A DNA stretch of 64,000 nt from Bradyrhizobium ottawaense (GTDB taxonomy: Bacteria; Pseudomonadota; Alphaproteobacteria; Rhizobiales; Xanthobacteraceae), in NCBI RefSeq assembly GCF_900099825.1, contig NZ_LT629693.1, forward strand, positions 6,955,001 to 7,019,000, in the 5' to 3' direction. Position numbers and translations under genes: made by a program. Of this stretch, positions 43,777 to 55,023 are shown in pieces; the stretch's first letter is position 1; the number at the start of each line of letters is the position of its first letter. The notes under the pieces are model-generated. The model made no database searches and had not been told where the DNA came from. It worked only from the letters and a program-made list of their open reading frames with translations.

Positions 43777-45018
43777 ATGAGCACGCAAACCACTCAATCT
43801 ACGAAAGTCCATGCGCACGATATTCCACTCGATCAGATTGATGTCAGCGATCCGCAACCCTTTCAGGACGGCACCATCTGGCCGTATTTCGAGCGATTGC
43901 GCCGAGAGGACCCCGTCCACTATTGCGGGCAGAGCGCGTTCGGACCCTATTGGTCGATCACCAAGTACAAAGACATCATGCAGGTCGACACCAATCACGC
44001 CGTCTTTTCCTCGGAAGGCGGCATAACCATCCTGGATCGGCCCGAAGAATTTCGAACACCCAATTTCATTTCGATGGATCCGCCGAAGCATGACGAGCAG
44101 CGCAAGACCGTGAGCCCGATCGTTGCGCCCGGCAACCTGGCCAAACTTGAACACCTCATTCGCAGTAGAGCTTGCGCTATTCTCGACGCGTTGCCCGTTA
44201 ACGAGACGTTCGACTGGGTGGATCGGGTGTCGATCGAACTGACCACCCAGATGTTGGCGACGCTGTTCGATTTTCCGCTGCAAGATCGACGCTTGCTCAC
44301 CTATTGGTCCGACGCGGCCACGGCCCCCATTGGCCCTGGGGGGATGTTCGACACCGAAGAGGCCCGGCTGGCTGAATTGAAGAACTGCCTGGAATACTTC
44401 ACCCGGCTTTGGAACGAACGGGTAAATGCAGAGCCTGGAAGCGATCTGATTTCAATGCTGGCGCACTCGCCCGCAACCAGAAACATGGGACCGAAGGAGT
44501 TTCTGGGAAATCTGATCTTGCTGATCGTGGGAGGCAACGACACCACCAGGAATTCCATTTCCGGCGGCTTGCTGTTTCTGAACCAGAATCCGGATCAGTA
44601 CCAAAAGCTGCGCGGCGACCCCGGCCTCATCACCAACATGGTATCGGAAATCATCCGCTACCAGACACCGCTTGCGCACATGCGGCGCACTGCGCTCGCC
44701 GATACGGAAATCGGAGGCAAGCAGATCAGAAAAGGTGCGAAGGTGGTCATGTGGTACATTTCGGGAAATCGCGACGACGAGGTGATCGACAACCCCAACA
44801 AGTTCATGATCGATCGCCCGCGCGCCCGGCAGCACCTCTCGTTCGGCTTCGGGATTCATCGTTGCGTCGGGAATAGGATCGCGGAATTGCAGTTGAAAAT
44901 CCTGTGGGAGGAGGCGTTGAAGCGCTACCCCACCATCGAGGTCGTCGGCGAGCCCGAACGCGTCTATTCCAGCTTCGTCCACGGCTACAAGTCTCTCCCG
45001 GTGCGGATTCCAGCGTAA
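43777..45018 (+). CDS. Cytochrome P450, CYP153-like
   Basis: This 413-residue soluble P450 has an I-helix oxygen-activation motif [14 protein letters not shown]. The ExxR is in [17 protein letters not shown], and the haem-binding loop [13 protein letters not shown] supplies the Cys thiolate. The NDTTRNS and PLAHMRRTA stretches are typical of CYP153, which terminally hydroxylates alkanes or fatty acids; related families share parts of it. TTGGAGAA upstream supports the ATG at 43777. Electrons should come from the ferredoxin just upstream. Confidence 0.9.
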   Translation: MSTQTTQSTKVHAHDIPLDQIDVSDPQPFQDGTIWPYFERLRREDPVHYCGQSAFGPYWSITKYKDIMQVDTNHAVFSSEGGITILDRPEEFRTPNFISMDPPKHDEQRKTVSPIVAPGNLAKLEHLIRSRACAILDALPVNETFDWVDRVSIELTTQMLATLFDFPLQDRRLLTYWSDAATAPIGPGGMFDTEEARLAELKNCLEYFTRLWNERVNAEPGSDLISMLAHSPATRNMGPKEFLGNLILLIVGGNDTTRNSISGGLLFLNQNPDQYQKLRGDPGLITNMVSEIIRYQTPLAHMRRTALADTEIGGKQIRKGAKVVMWYISGNRDDEVIDNPNKFMIDRPRARQHLSFGFGIHRCVGNRIAELQLKILWEEALKRYPTIEVVGEPERVYSSFVHGYKSLPVRIPA

Positions 45019-45090
45019 CGGCCGGCGACGCGCCGCGCGTCCAGGACTCAGATTTCGCGGAAGGTTGGCATTCACGGAGGGAGCAAGCAT

Positions 45091-46401
45091 ATGAGCGCGC
45101 AGAAGCCGTCAAGATACGGTTGGGTCATCGTCCTCCTTCTATTTCTGTTCATGCTGATCAATTTCGCGGACAAGGCGGTGATCGGACTGGCGGCAGCCCC
45201 GATCATGAAGGATCTGGAATTGACGCCGAGCCAGTTCGGCCTCGTCGGTTCCAGTTTCTTCTTTCTTTATGCGGTGTCCGGGGTCGTCACGGGCTTCGTC
45301 GTCAATCGCATTCAGACCCGTTGGGCGCTTTTGGCCATGGGGCTGATCTGGGCGGTTACCCAGTTTCCGATGGTCGGCTCGATCGGCTTCACAACGCTGA
45401 TTGCTTGCCGCGTGCTGCTCGGCGCAGGCGAAGGCCCGGCATATCCGGTGGCGCTGCACTCGGCCTACAAGTGGTTTCCCAACGAACTTCGCACATTGCC
45501 TACCGCCTTGATCTCCCAGGGCGCGAGCATCGGTGTGGTGCTGGCGCTACCCGGCCTCAACTATCTCATTGTGCACTACTCCTGGCATTGGGCTTTCGCA
45601 GCGCTCGGAGTGACCGGCCTGGTCTGGGCGCTGGCGTGGCTGGCGTTCGGACGCGAAGGCACCCTCATTGAAACGCCAACGCCGACCGAGGGACGATCGT
45701 TTGGACGGATTCCCTACCGACGCCTTTTGCTTAATCCCACCGTACTCGCGGCATGCGCATCGGGCTTCGGCGCCTATTGGGGTCTGTCGCTGATGATCGC
45801 ATGGCTACCGCATTATCTGATCAAAGGTCTCGGATATACCCAACAACAGACCGGGTGGCTCAGCACCCTGCCGTGGGCATGCAATGTCTTTATCGTCATC
45901 GGGGCTGGCTGGCTTTCGCAAAACCTGTTCGCACGCGGCTACTCGAGCCTCGTCGCGCGCAGCTTGATCGGCGGCGGCGCAGTCGCCTTGGGAGGGATTG
46001 CGCTGATTGTCATGCCGCATGTCGAAGCGCCCATGCTGAACCTGGCGCTTCTTGTGCTCGGGATTTCGCTTCCGTCGGTGATCTATGTCCTCAGCCCAGC
46101 GATCGTCAGCGAGTTCACGCCGGTGTCGCAGCGTGGCGCGATGCTGACGATCATCACCGCGGTGGCGACATCGGCGGGGCTGCTGGCGCCCTACGTAATG
46201 GGGCGCGTTATCGAAACTGGCGCCACTGCTTCCGAAGGCTTCCACCAGGGTTTCCTGATCTGCGGCGTCGTGAGCCTTATCGGCGGTTTGATCGGGATGG
46301 CATTTCTGCGTCCCGAGGCTGAAGCCGCGCGGTTCGCCGCTGCTGATGCGGCGGCCGTGGCAACGCGGAATCGTCTTGTTAACGCCGAATTAGCCTTGTG
46401 A
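45091..46401 (+). CDS. MFS transporter (anion:cation symporter-like)
   Basis: This 436-residue inner-membrane protein has 12 predicted spans. The N-terminus LLFLFMLINFADKAVIGLAA and the loop GLVGSSFFFLYAVSGVVTGF resemble the ACS family that imports organic anions and sugar acids. GAGGGAGCAAGC precedes the ATG. As the last gene of the dioxygenase-P450 set it probably imports the substrate that those enzymes oxidise. Confidence 0.9.
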   Translation: MSAQKPSRYGWVIVLLLFLFMLINFADKAVIGLAAAPIMKDLELTPSQFGLVGSSFFFLYAVSGVVTGFVVNRIQTRWALLAMGLIWAVTQFPMVGSIGFTTLIACRVLLGAGEGPAYPVALHSAYKWFPNELRTLPTALISQGASIGVVLALPGLNYLIVHYSWHWAFAALGVTGLVWALAWLAFGREGTLIETPTPTEGRSFGRIPYRRLLLNPTVLAACASGFGAYWGLSLMIAWLPHYLIKGLGYTQQQTGWLSTLPWACNVFIVIGAGWLSQNLFARGYSSLVARSLIGGGAVALGGIALIVMPHVEAPMLNLALLVLGISLPSVIYVLSPAIVSEFTPVSQRGAMLTIITAVATSAGLLAPYVMGRVIETGATASEGFHQGFLICGVVSLIGGLIGMAFLRPEAEAARFAAADAAAVATRNRLVNAELAL

Positions 46402-46487
46402 AGGTCGGCGCAGCCAGGCGCTGCATCGACTCCCGTGATTGGCAGATATAGACTGCCAATCTGTCGCTCGGCATCAGGAGATGCGCT

Positions 46488-49400
46488 TTGGCACAGAGTA
46501 GGTTGGCAGCTGTCAAGAACAGAGCGACCCAAGTCTGGCCGAAGCTTGCAACGCTGGTTATTGCGGCATGCCTGTTGCTTCCGCCATTGCATCAAGCCGC
46601 TGCCCTTGAGCAAGTTTCCCTGCAGCTCAAATGGAAGCATCAGTTTCAGTTCGCCGGCTACTATCAGGCGCTCGAGCAGGGGTTCTATCGCGACGCCGGC
46701 CTCGACGTCACCATCCGCGAGGGCGGTCCGGACATTGAAGTCGCCGAAGCGGTCGCCGGCGGCAAGGCCGACTTTGGAATCTGCAGTGCCAGCGTGTTGC
46801 GCGAGTGGGCGAAGGGGCTCCACTTGGTCGTGCTGGCCGTCATATTCCAGCAATCCCCGGCCATCATTCTGGTGCCGCGCCGGGCCGACATCAGCAGCGT
46901 GTCGGATTTGCGCGGCCGTACGCTGATGGACGCCCCGGGTAGCGATGAAATCGCTGCAATGCTGAAGCACGAAGGGGTGGACTACAGGGCCATGCCGCGG
47001 ATCGACCACCGCGGCGATCCACGCGATCTTCTGGCCGGTCGGGCCGACGCGATGGTTGCCTACAGCACCAACGAGCCGTTTGTGCTTGAACGGCTTGGCG
47101 CCGCCTACCGGACGTTCTCGCCGAGCGAGTACGGGGTCGATTTTTATGGCGACAATTTGTGTGCCTTCGAAGCGCAGGTGAAAGCCCACCGGGACCGCGC
47201 GGCCGCGTTTAGGGCAGCTAGTCTGAAAGGTTGGGCCTATGCCCTGGCGCACAAGGAAGCGACGGTCGATCTCATCCTCAGGGCCTATTCCAAAACCAAA
47301 AGCCGCGATGCCCTCCTGTTCGAGGCGACGCGCACGGCAATGTTGGTTGGGCACGATCCGGATCTGATCGGCGCGCAGGATCCCACGCGCTGGCGACGTA
47401 TCGCGGCGACCTATCACCAACTCGGCCTGCTAAGGGACGATGCGCTGCCGCAGGCGCTGATCTGGGAAGGAAGTGATACCGGCATGCACGCTTGGTCGAT
47501 GCCGCTACTGCTCGGATCGGTGACTGCAGCGCTTGCTTACCTCGCCTACCGCCGCCGTCGTTCCATGGCGGCTGCGTTTGCCTGGCTGGTAATGCTTCCG
47601 CCGATCGTCGCAATTGGACGGCCCAGACTGAGCCTGATCATGTCTTTGCTGTTCATCGCCCTCAGCATTCCGGTTCTCATCTTCATCCTGATCTACAATT
47701 ACAACAAGAATTCGGCCGGCATGGTGTCGATCCTGGACGATGCGGTTGCGCAGACCAGCCGGGCCGGCGTCGAGCGCACCAAGAGCCTGATCGAGAGCAC
47801 TGAAAGCCCGCTGCGCTTTCTCGCCACGGTGGCCGCCGCGGATTCCGGCTATTTCCGAACCGAACAAAGCAATGATCTCTTGTACCGCGCACTGACCTCC
47901 GCAGAGCATATCGACGCCGCCTACGTCAGCTTCGAGGATGGCTATCATCGTGTCGTTACCCGGATCGACGAGGATCGCAGGCGTAACGACCCCCGTATTG
48001 TGGCGGTCGCAAACTGGCACGCCAGCTACATCGACGCGATCAGCTTTGGGCTCTCGCGGGTCCGCCATCGCAAATTCTTCGACATATGGCCTCATGAGGT
48101 CGACGAATACAACATTGCTACCGACGTCGACATTCGCACCTTGCCCGGCTATCAGACGGCCAAGACGACGCGGACACTCGCGGTGACCGAACCCTCGATC
48201 AACCCCGACACCGGCTTTCCCATTCTCTCCTTGCGCGTTCCAATATTCCATGGTGTCGATTTCATCGGCTGCGCGTCGGCCAACATCACCATCGACGTGC
48301 TGTCACGCTTTCTGGACAAACACCGCGCCAGCGCGCACAGCACAACCCTGATCGCCGACCGCAACGACGGCAAGATCATCGCCTTCCCGAATATGCAGAA
48401 GGGCGTGCGCGTCGAGAATGACAAACTCAGGATCGCAACCCTGGCCGATATTGATGATCCAGACGTGCGCGAGGCCTCTCGCCAGCACGCACGCACCGAC
48501 GCCGACAGCTTCGCCTTCCGGTCCCCGGCGAATGGAGAAGATGTGATCGCGGCATTCGCCAATTTTCCGGATGGTTTCGGCCAGCCCTGGCAGGTGATAA
48601 CGCTGACACCGATCGACGATTTCGTGGGGACATTGAAGGCAACCAATCGATTGATCATGGTCGTGATCATCATCCTCACCATGATCGAGCTCTTCTTCAT
48701 CTATTTCGCATCCCGTCGGCTGTCGCGACCAGTCGAGAACGTGTCGCAGCAGCTACAGGCCATCGAAGGCCTGCAATTCGACGTGCCGACATCACAACCG
48801 TCCAACATCCGGGAGATCGCGAAGCTGGAACACGCAGCTTCACTGCTTCGCAACTCGCTGAAATCGTTCTCGTCGTTTGTGCCGCTGGATATCGTCAGGC
48901 AGCTCATCAAGTCGGGCATTCCGCTGACCTTGGGCGTCGAGCCACGATTCCTCACAATATTCTTCTCCGATCTGGAGAATTTTTCCAGCCACTCCGAAAC
49001 TCTGGCGCCAGACGATTTGCTGGTGCAAATCTCGACCTATCTCGAGCAAGTGTCCGGCGCCATCGCGGAAGAAGGCGGCACCGTCGACAAGTTCATCGGC
49101 GATGGCGTCATGGCGTTCTGGAATGCCCCGGTCGAGCGCCCCGACCACGTCCTTCGCGCGTGCGCCGGCGCCTTGCGGGCGGCGCGGCGCATGGAGCGCG
49201 TCAACGACGCCTGGGAGGCGGAAGGACGACCACGCATCCGCATCAGGATCGGGCTTAATTGCGCCAACGTCCTTGTCGGCAATGTCGGCTCTTCGGCTCG
49301 ACTGAGCTACACTGCCCTGGGAGACGGCGTGAATGTCGCCGCCCGCCTTGAAGGCATCAACAAACTGTTCGGCACCACGATCTGCATCAGCGACAGCATG

Positions 49401-49721
49401 TACAACCAGGCGCAGTCCGATGTATATGCGCGACCGCTGAAGCGGGTTCAGGTGAAGGGCCGGAAAACCGAGTTCATGATCTATGAATTGCTGGCATTCC
49501 GCGCCAGCGACGATCCGGAGCTAACGGTCCGCGATGGGGATGAGCAGCTTTGCGCGATGACTTGGGAAGCCTCGCAACAGATGGAGGCTGGCGATTTCAC
49601 GGCGTCAGCGCGCGGCTATCGCGCCATCCTTGACAAGTTTCCCGCAGATCCCGTGGCCAAATTCATGCTGAAGGAATGCGAGGAGCGGGCAGCCAATCTC
49701 CCTGAGAAAGTTGGTGGGTGA
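46488..49721 (+). CDS. Receptor-type adenylate cyclase fused to an NMT1/SsuA-like binding domain
   Basis: This 1077-residue multidomain protein has, in order, a signal peptide (to about residue 40) and an NMT1/THI5-like binding domain (about 42-325; LQLKWKHQFQFAGYYQALEQ). A first span (about 337-356), a second (about 382-405), a Cache-like sensor (about 410-720), a third span (722-743) and a HAMP-type linker follow. The class III cyclase domain (about 815-1005) has metal Asp in IFFSDLENFSSH and DKFIGDGVMAF, and GDGVNVAARLEG. A short TPR-like tail ends it. Two extracytoplasmic sensor domains on one cyclase is unusual. The catalytic residues look intact, so cAMP production in response to two ligands is inferred. 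Confidence 0.85.
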   Translation: MAQSRLAAVKNRATQVWPKLATLVIAACLLLPPLHQAAALEQVSLQLKWKHQFQFAGYYQALEQGFYRDAGLDVTIREGGPDIEVAEAVAGGKADFGICSASVLREWAKGLHLVVLAVIFQQSPAIILVPRRADISSVSDLRGRTLMDAPGSDEIAAMLKHEGVDYRAMPRIDHRGDPRDLLAGRADAMVAYSTNEPFVLERLGAAYRTFSPSEYGVDFYGDNLCAFEAQVKAHRDRAAAFRAASLKGWAYALAHKEATVDLILRAYSKTKSRDALLFEATRTAMLVGHDPDLIGAQDPTRWRRIAATYHQLGLLRDDALPQALIWEGSDTGMHAWSMPLLLGSVTAALAYLAYRRRRSMAAAFAWLVMLPPIVAIGRPRLSLIMSLLFIALSIPVLIFILIYNYNKNSAGMVSILDDAVAQTSRAGVERTKSLIESTESPLRFLATVAAADSGYFRTEQSNDLLYRALTSAEHIDAAYVSFEDGYHRVVTRIDEDRRRNDPRIVAVANWHASYIDAISFGLSRVRHRKFFDIWPHEVDEYNIATDVDIRTLPGYQTAKTTRTLAVTEPSINPDTGFPILSLRVPIFHGVDFIGCASANITIDVLSRFLDKHRASAHSTTLIADRNDGKIIAFPNMQKGVRVENDKLRIATLADIDDPDVREASRQHARTDADSFAFRSPANGEDVIAAFANFPDGFGQPWQVITLTPIDDFVGTLKATNRLIMVVIIILTMIELFFIYFASRRLSRPVENVSQQLQAIEGLQFDVPTSQPSNIREIAKLEHAASLLRNSLKSFSSFVPLDIVRQLIKSGIPLTLGVEPRFLTIFFSDLENFSSHSETLAPDDLLVQISTYLEQVSGAIAEEGGTVDKFIGDGVMAFWNAPVERPDHVLRACAGALRAARRMERVNDAWEAEGRPRIRIRIGLNCANVLVGNVGSSARLSYTALGDGVNVAARLEGINKLFGTTICISDSMYNQAQSDVYARPLKRVQVKGRKTEFMIYELLAFRASDDPELTVRDGDEQLCAMTWEASQQMEAGDFTASARGYRAILDKFPADPVAKFMLKECEERAANLPEKVGG

Positions 49722-50096
49722 CCGATGATGCGGTCAGGGCAGTCGTCAGTAGTGTTCGTTAATGTAGCTCTCGTGGATGCTCCAGAATGAGTTTACGACG
49801 AGCGTACTTGTCGATACACTTGCGGTTGAACTGGCGCGACGTCGGACCTTCGCTACGTCCTCGTCACTGTGCGCGTGGTGCGCGCAATGCAGCGATCCAC
49901 CGGTCAAGAACTATTCCAGGCTTAGGGGGATGGCGCCGTCAATGATCGCCAAATCCGCGTGCGAAGAGAATGTCCGAGGCGCCGGTGCCGCGTCCGTTTG
50001 CGCCGATGGCGGCGGTCGCTGAACGATTGGCTATTTCCAATTCTTAAGGCAGGATCGCGATCGAATCGAACAAGCAGGACACCACGGGAGGCTGCA
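49722..50096. other. Intergenic region before the RND pair
   Basis: About 375 bp. A frame opening at 49777 has no family-like content and no good ribosome-binding site. No terminator hairpin was identified. The promoter of the RND operon is expected here. Confidence 0.4.
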
Positions 50097-51200
50097 ATGC
50101 GAACCGCAATCTGCACCGTGTTTATGGTTTGCGGACTCGTGGTCCCGGCCGGTGCGCAACAGGCGCAACCGGCCGCCATTCCGGTCGGCGTCGTCAAGGC
50201 CGAACACAAGACGATCGAGAAGACACTCGATTTCGTCGGGCGAGTGGAAGCGGTTAATCGCGTCGAGATACGAGCGCGGGTACAGGGGTTCCTGGAAGCG
50301 GTGCTGTTCAAGGAGGGAGACCCGATCAAGGAAAATGATCCCCTCTATCGCATAGAGAAGGGGCTGTTCCAGGCAGCGGTCGAACAGGCGGACGGCGCCC
50401 TGGCACGCAGCAAGGCCTCGAAAGTGCTCACCGAAGCGCAACTCGGGCGGGCGGAGGACCTGCTGGCAAAGAACGCCGGGACGGCCGTTGCGCGGGATCA
50501 GGCGCTTGCCGCGGACGAGCAGGCGAAGGGCCAGATCATGAGCGACGAGGCCACCCTGCAGACCGCCAAAATCAATCTTGGCTATACCGACATCGTCGCG
50601 CCGGTTTCCGGACGGATCGGCCGCACCAACATCACCAAGGGCAATGTCGTCGGCCCCGACAGTGGCCCGCTCACCGTCGTCGTGAGCCAGGATCCGATGT
50701 ATGTGACGTTTCCGGTGAGCCAGCGCGATTTCCTGCGAGCGAAGGAGGACACTCACCAGGTCGACCTCAAGGCGATCAAGGCCAGGCTTCGCTTTGCCGA
50801 CGGCGCAACCTACGACCAAACCGGCCAGATCAATTTCGTCGACGTGACGGTTGATCGCGCCACCGACACTGTGCTGGTGCGCGCCACGTTCCCAAATCCG
50901 GCCGGCGGACTGACCGACGGCCAGTTGGTGCGGGTGGCGCTCGAAAGCGGCACGCCAAAGGAAATGGTCGTAGTTCCGCAATCGGCGCTGATCGCCGACC
51001 AGGAAGGCGTCTACGTCTTCGTGGTCGAGGACGGCAAAGCCGTTGTGAAGCGGATCAAACCCGGGGGCGAGAGCGGAACGGATACCGTTGTCCAGGAAGG
51101 CTTGTCCGGGAGCGAGCAGGTTATTGTCGAGGGATTGCAGGGGGTGCGCCCCGGTGCGCCGGTCAAGGCCAGCCCGGTGACAACGCTCAAAAGGAGCTGA
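50097..51200 (+). CDS. RND adaptor (AcrA/MexE-like)
   Basis: This 367-residue periplasmic adaptor has a signal peptide ([17 protein letters not shown]). Lipoyl halves are visible ([20 protein letters not shown] and [20 protein letters not shown]) with a helical hairpin between them and a beta-barrel domain. GGGAGG precedes the ATG at 50097. The pump gene starts 4 nt after its stop, so they form an operon. The family exports organic compounds and drugs. Confidence 0.92.
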   Translation: MRTAICTVFMVCGLVVPAGAQQAQPAAIPVGVVKAEHKTIEKTLDFVGRVEAVNRVEIRARVQGFLEAVLFKEGDPIKENDPLYRIEKGLFQAAVEQADGALARSKASKVLTEAQLGRAEDLLAKNAGTAVARDQALAADEQAKGQIMSDEATLQTAKINLGYTDIVAPVSGRIGRTNITKGNVVGPDSGPLTVVVSQDPMYVTFPVSQRDFLRAKEDTHQVDLKAIKARLRFADGATYDQTGQINFVDVTVDRATDTVLVRATFPNPAGGLTDGQLVRVALESGTPKEMVVVPQSALIADQEGVYVFVVEDGKAVVKRIKPGGESGTDTVVQEGLSGSEQVIVEGLQGVRPGAPVKASPVTTLKRS

Positions 51201-51204
51201 TCCA

Positions 51205-54200
51205 ATGCTCTCCGCCATCTTCGTCGATCGGCCGCGGCTCGCGATCGTCATTGCCATCGTGACAACCCTCGCGGGGTTGCTGGCGCTGTTTTCGATTCCG
51301 ATTGCGCAGTATCCCGATATCGTTCCACCCCAGGTCTCGGTCACGACGGTCTATCCGGGAGCCAATTCCGGTGTTGTCGATGCGACCGTCGCACAGCCGA
51401 TCGAGGCGCAAGTCGTCGGCGTCGACAAGATGATCTACATGAAAAGTGTGAGCGGCGATGACGGCAGCTACACGCTGACATGTTCTTTCGAGCTCGGCAC
51501 TGACCCCGACATCAACGCCGTCAACGTCAATAACCGCGTCCAGGTCGCCTTATCCAAGCTGCCACAGGACGTCCAGAAGCAAGGCATCACGGTCAAGAAG
51601 AAGTCTTCCGCCCTGCTCGGCGTGATTGCCGTCTATTCGCCGAAGCATACGCACGACCCGTTGTTCATCTCCAACTACGTCACCATCAATCTGCTCGACC
51701 CCGTCAAGAATACCGCGGGTGTTGGCGACGCTTATCTGTGGGGCCCGCAGGACTACGCGATGCGCGCGTGGGTTCGAACCGACAGGCTGACCGGGCTGAA
51801 CCTGACGACCGGCGACATCATCAATGCCATCCAGTCGCAGAACGTCCAGGCCGCCGTCGGACGCATCGGCGCGCGACCGATTTCAGACGATCAGCAGCTG
51901 CAGCTCAACATTCAGACCAAGGGCCGCCTGGATTCGCCCGAGGAATTCGGCAACATCGTCGTGCGCACCAATCCGGACGGGTCCGTGCTGCGTCTCAGCG
52001 ACGTCGCGAGGCTGGAACTGGGCGCCGCCAATCTGGACCGGGATACGCGCTTCAATGGCGGCCCTGCGGCGGTGATCGCAGTCTTCCAATCGCCGGGCGC
52101 CAATGCCATCGCTACCCTGAAGGCCGTGCGTGATCGCTTTACCGAGCTGCAGAAGCGATTCCCCGACGATCTCGAATGGAAAGTTACCTACGATCCGACA
52201 ACTTTCGTCACCGATACGATCCATGAGGTGCAGAAGACGCTGCTAGAGGCATTCGTCCTTGTCGTCATCGTGGTGTTTTTGTTCCTCGGCAGCATACGGG
52301 CGACCTTGATCCCGATGTTTGCGGTGCCGGTCAGCCTGGTCGGCGCCTTCATCGTGCTCAAGGCGGTGGGCTATTCCGCCAACACGGTCTCGCTCCTCGC
52401 GATCGTGCTGGCCATCGGCATCGTCGTCGACGATGCCATCGTGGTGGTCGAGAACGTCGAGAGGGTGATGGAGGAGCATCCGGAGCTTTCCCCGGGCGAG
52501 GCGACCAAGCTGGCGATGCGCGAGATCACCGCCCCCATCATCGCGATCACGCTGGTGCTGCTGTCGGTGTTTGTGCCGGTGGCGTTCATCCCCGGCATTT
52601 CCGGTGAGCTGTTCCGCCAGTTTGCGGTCACCGTCGCGGTTGCGATGTTTCTCTCGGCGATCAACGCGCTCACCTTGTCTCCCGCGCTCTGCGGGGTCTT
52701 GCTGCGGCCGCAGCATGGCCCTCGTCGCGGTGTGATGGGGTTTGTGATGCGCTCTATCGATCGCGTGCGTGACGCCTATGGGGATGCGGTTGCCCGCATC
52801 GTGCGGCTCTCCATCATCGGGCTGGTCGTCGTTGCGGTCTGCGGGTTCGGCGTCGTGGGGCTGACAAAAATCACCCCGACGGGGTTCCTCCCCGAAGATG
52901 ACCAGGGCGCGCTTTTTGTTGTCGCCCAGTTACCGGGCGGCGCCTCGGTCGAACGGACGTCGGAGGTGATCCGCCAGGCCGAAGCCATCGTGAAAGAGGA
53001 GCCGGCTGTCGCCGACTACACGTCAGCGATCGGACTGAACTTCATCGACAATTACTCGCAGTCGAACGCCGCGTTCATGGTGTTGTCGTTCAAGCCCTTC
53101 GACGAGCGCAAGGATCCGTCCCTCGGGGCGCAAGAGGTCATCAAGCGACTTGGTGCCAAGCTCCGCCAAATCCAGGGCGGAACCGTCGTCCCTCTTGCGC
53201 CGCCGCCGATCGTCGGCCTCGGCACCGGGGGTGGTTTTGCCTACGTGGTCGAGGATCTCCGCGGCGGCGACCCGAAGGCGCTCGCGCAGGTCATCCGCGG
53301 ACTGATGGTTGCCGCCAATCAGGATCCGCGGCTGAGCCGCGTGTTCAGCACGTTCTCGGCAACGAACCCCTCGATCTATCTCGACATCGACCGCGACAAG
53401 GCGCAGATCCTCGGCGTGCCGCTGAGTTCAGTCTTTCAGGCGCTACAGGCTTCCCTCGGCGGGTATTTCGTCAACAACATGAACCTGTACGGCCGTACCT
53501 GGCAGGTGCAAGTCCAGGCCGAAGCGGCCGACCGGGCCAGTATCGACGACATCTATCGGATCAACGTCCGCAATGGCAAAGGACAGATGATCCCGCTCAG
53601 GAGTCTGGTGGAGGTCCGCGTCGTGGTCGGTCCGCCGTCGCTGATCCGCTACAACAATCTCCGCGCGGTGACGGTTCAGGGGGCTCCGGCACCCGGCGTC
53701 TCGTCCGGGCAAGCGCTCAAGGCCATGGAGGAGGTAGCCGCGCACGCACTTCCTCCGGGTTTTGCGGGCGAATGGACCGATACCGCATTCCAGGAGAAGC
53801 GCGCCGAAGGCAAGACCGGGATCATTCTTGGTTTCGCGGTGCTGTTTGCGTATCTCTTCCTGGTTGGGCTCTACGAAAGCTGGACCATTCCGGTGCCGGT
53901 GCTGCTGTCGGTGACGGTTGGCATCCTGGGATCGTTTGCCGCGATTGTGCTCGCCGGTCTGACGCTCGATCTCTATGCGCAAATCGGTATCATCGTGTTG
54001 ATCGGGCTTGCGGCGAAGAACGGTATTCTGATCGTCGAGTTTGCGAAGGAGAAGCGCGAGCATGGGGTGCCGTTGCTCGAGGCCGCAACTCAGGGCGCGA
54101 GGGAGCGCTTCCGCCCGGTGATGATGACGTCGTTCGCCTTTATCCTTGGTCTGCTTCCCCTGGTGGTCGCCGTCGGCGCCTCGCAGCTCGCGCGGCGCAA

Positions 54201-54360
54201 CGTTGGAACCCCGGTATTTGGCGGCATGATCTTCTCATCGTTGCTCGGCATCTTCGTCATTCCGCCGCTTTACGTGGTCTTCCAGATGATGCGCGAACGG
54301 ATCAGGCCATCGGTCCGTCCTGAAAAAGCGGCTGAGCCCAGCGCGGGCGCGGCGGAATGA
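51205..54360 (+). CDS. RND efflux pump, AcrB/HAE1 type
   Basis: This 1051-residue inner-membrane proton-driven exporter has 12 spans. TM4 contains [20 protein letters not shown], with the Asp-Asp pair of hydrophobe/amphiphile exporters (HAE1). The N-terminus [20 protein letters not shown] and the porter-domain segment [20 protein letters not shown] fit the family. No outer-membrane channel or local TetR/MarR repressor is present. Its position next to a P450/dioxygenase set suggests export of a toxic substrate or product. Confidence 0.93.
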   Translation: MLSAIFVDRPRLAIVIAIVTTLAGLLALFSIPIAQYPDIVPPQVSVTTVYPGANSGVVDATVAQPIEAQVVGVDKMIYMKSVSGDDGSYTLTCSFELGTDPDINAVNVNNRVQVALSKLPQDVQKQGITVKKKSSALLGVIAVYSPKHTHDPLFISNYVTINLLDPVKNTAGVGDAYLWGPQDYAMRAWVRTDRLTGLNLTTGDIINAIQSQNVQAAVGRIGARPISDDQQLQLNIQTKGRLDSPEEFGNIVVRTNPDGSVLRLSDVARLELGAANLDRDTRFNGGPAAVIAVFQSPGANAIATLKAVRDRFTELQKRFPDDLEWKVTYDPTTFVTDTIHEVQKTLLEAFVLVVIVVFLFLGSIRATLIPMFAVPVSLVGAFIVLKAVGYSANTVSLLAIVLAIGIVVDDAIVVVENVERVMEEHPELSPGEATKLAMREITAPIIAITLVLLSVFVPVAFIPGISGELFRQFAVTVAVAMFLSAINALTLSPALCGVLLRPQHGPRRGVMGFVMRSIDRVRDAYGDAVARIVRLSIIGLVVVAVCGFGVVGLTKITPTGFLPEDDQGALFVVAQLPGGASVERTSEVIRQAEAIVKEEPAVADYTSAIGLNFIDNYSQSNAAFMVLSFKPFDERKDPSLGAQEVIKRLGAKLRQIQGGTVVPLAPPPIVGLGTGGGFAYVVEDLRGGDPKALAQVIRGLMVAANQDPRLSRVFSTFSATNPSIYLDIDRDKAQILGVPLSSVFQALQASLGGYFVNNMNLYGRTWQVQVQAEAADRASIDDIYRINVRNGKGQMIPLRSLVEVRVVVGPPSLIRYNNLRAVTVQGAPAPGVSSGQALKAMEEVAAHALPPGFAGEWTDTAFQEKRAEGKTGIILGFAVLFAYLFLVGLYESWTIPVPVLLSVTVGILGSFAAIVLAGLTLDLYAQIGIIVLIGLAAKNGILIVEFAKEKREHGVPLLEAATQGARERFRPVMMTSFAFILGLLPLVVAVGASQLARRNVGTPVFGGMIFSSLLGIFVIPPLYVVFQMMRERIRPSVRPEKAAEPSAGAAE

Positions 54361-54560
54361 TGCACGTGCCGCGCCACGCCGAAGGATTACCTCGTTCGCG
54401 GATTTCATGTTGTGGGAACGCCATATCCGCCCGCGGACCTGCAAAAATGGTCGTGCAATGACGGCGTAAGCACAATCGATATCAACTGTACTTTTGTGAG
54501 GAAAGAGAGCCTAGGAGGGAGGACATCCGTCGATGGCGCCTGTTGGCTTGGCCGGAGGCG

Positions 54561-54692
54561 TTACAAAAACAAAAAGGTCCCAATCAGCAGACCCGCCGCA
54601 AATGCCCAGAGTCCCAGGGTGCAGGCTGAAACGATGCGGACGAGGTTGCGGAGGTCCGCATCCTGCGCGATTTCGTGCGATTGATCCGTCAT
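54561..54692 (-). CDS. 43-aa single-span membrane protein
   Basis: The short ORF has a polar N-terminus (MTDQSHEIAQDADLRNLVR) and one hydrophobic C-terminal span (IVSACTLGLWAFAAGLLIGT). AGGGGGG lies about 5 nt before the ATG at 54692. The layout is clean and gene-like; the function is unknown. Confidence 0.5.
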   Translation of the reverse strand: MTDQSHEIAQDADLRNLVRIVSACTLGLWAFAAGLLIGTFLFL

Positions 54693-55023
54693 GCAGCCCC
54701 CCCTGCGGCGACCGCCAGCCATTATGGGAAAATTGGCATCCTTCCTAAAGGCCGTGCCCGAGAGTTCCCCTCTTTGGTGCCCAAAAGAAGGCAAAAACGG
54801 TTACGGGATATCACAATTTGGCAAGCCTGGCAGATGGGAGACCGCCCGAGGCCCGCGCCGCCGGTTCTCGATTGAGCCGTCTTGGCGCAGAGTTTGAGGA
54901 ATACCGGCGGAGTCGGCGCAAAGTCGGATGTTCGGACAAGGCGAAGAAGCCGTTTGCGTCCAATGAACGAATTTGAGGTGATTTGTCGGAATGACCCTTG
55001 AAAATATCGAGAGATCGACACCC
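54693..55023. other. Non-coding end of island segment 2
   Basis: No supportable gene. The last 40 nt (GTCGGAATGACCCTTGAAAA) resemble the sequence before attachment copy 2. Nothing else is recognised. Confidence 0.4.
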
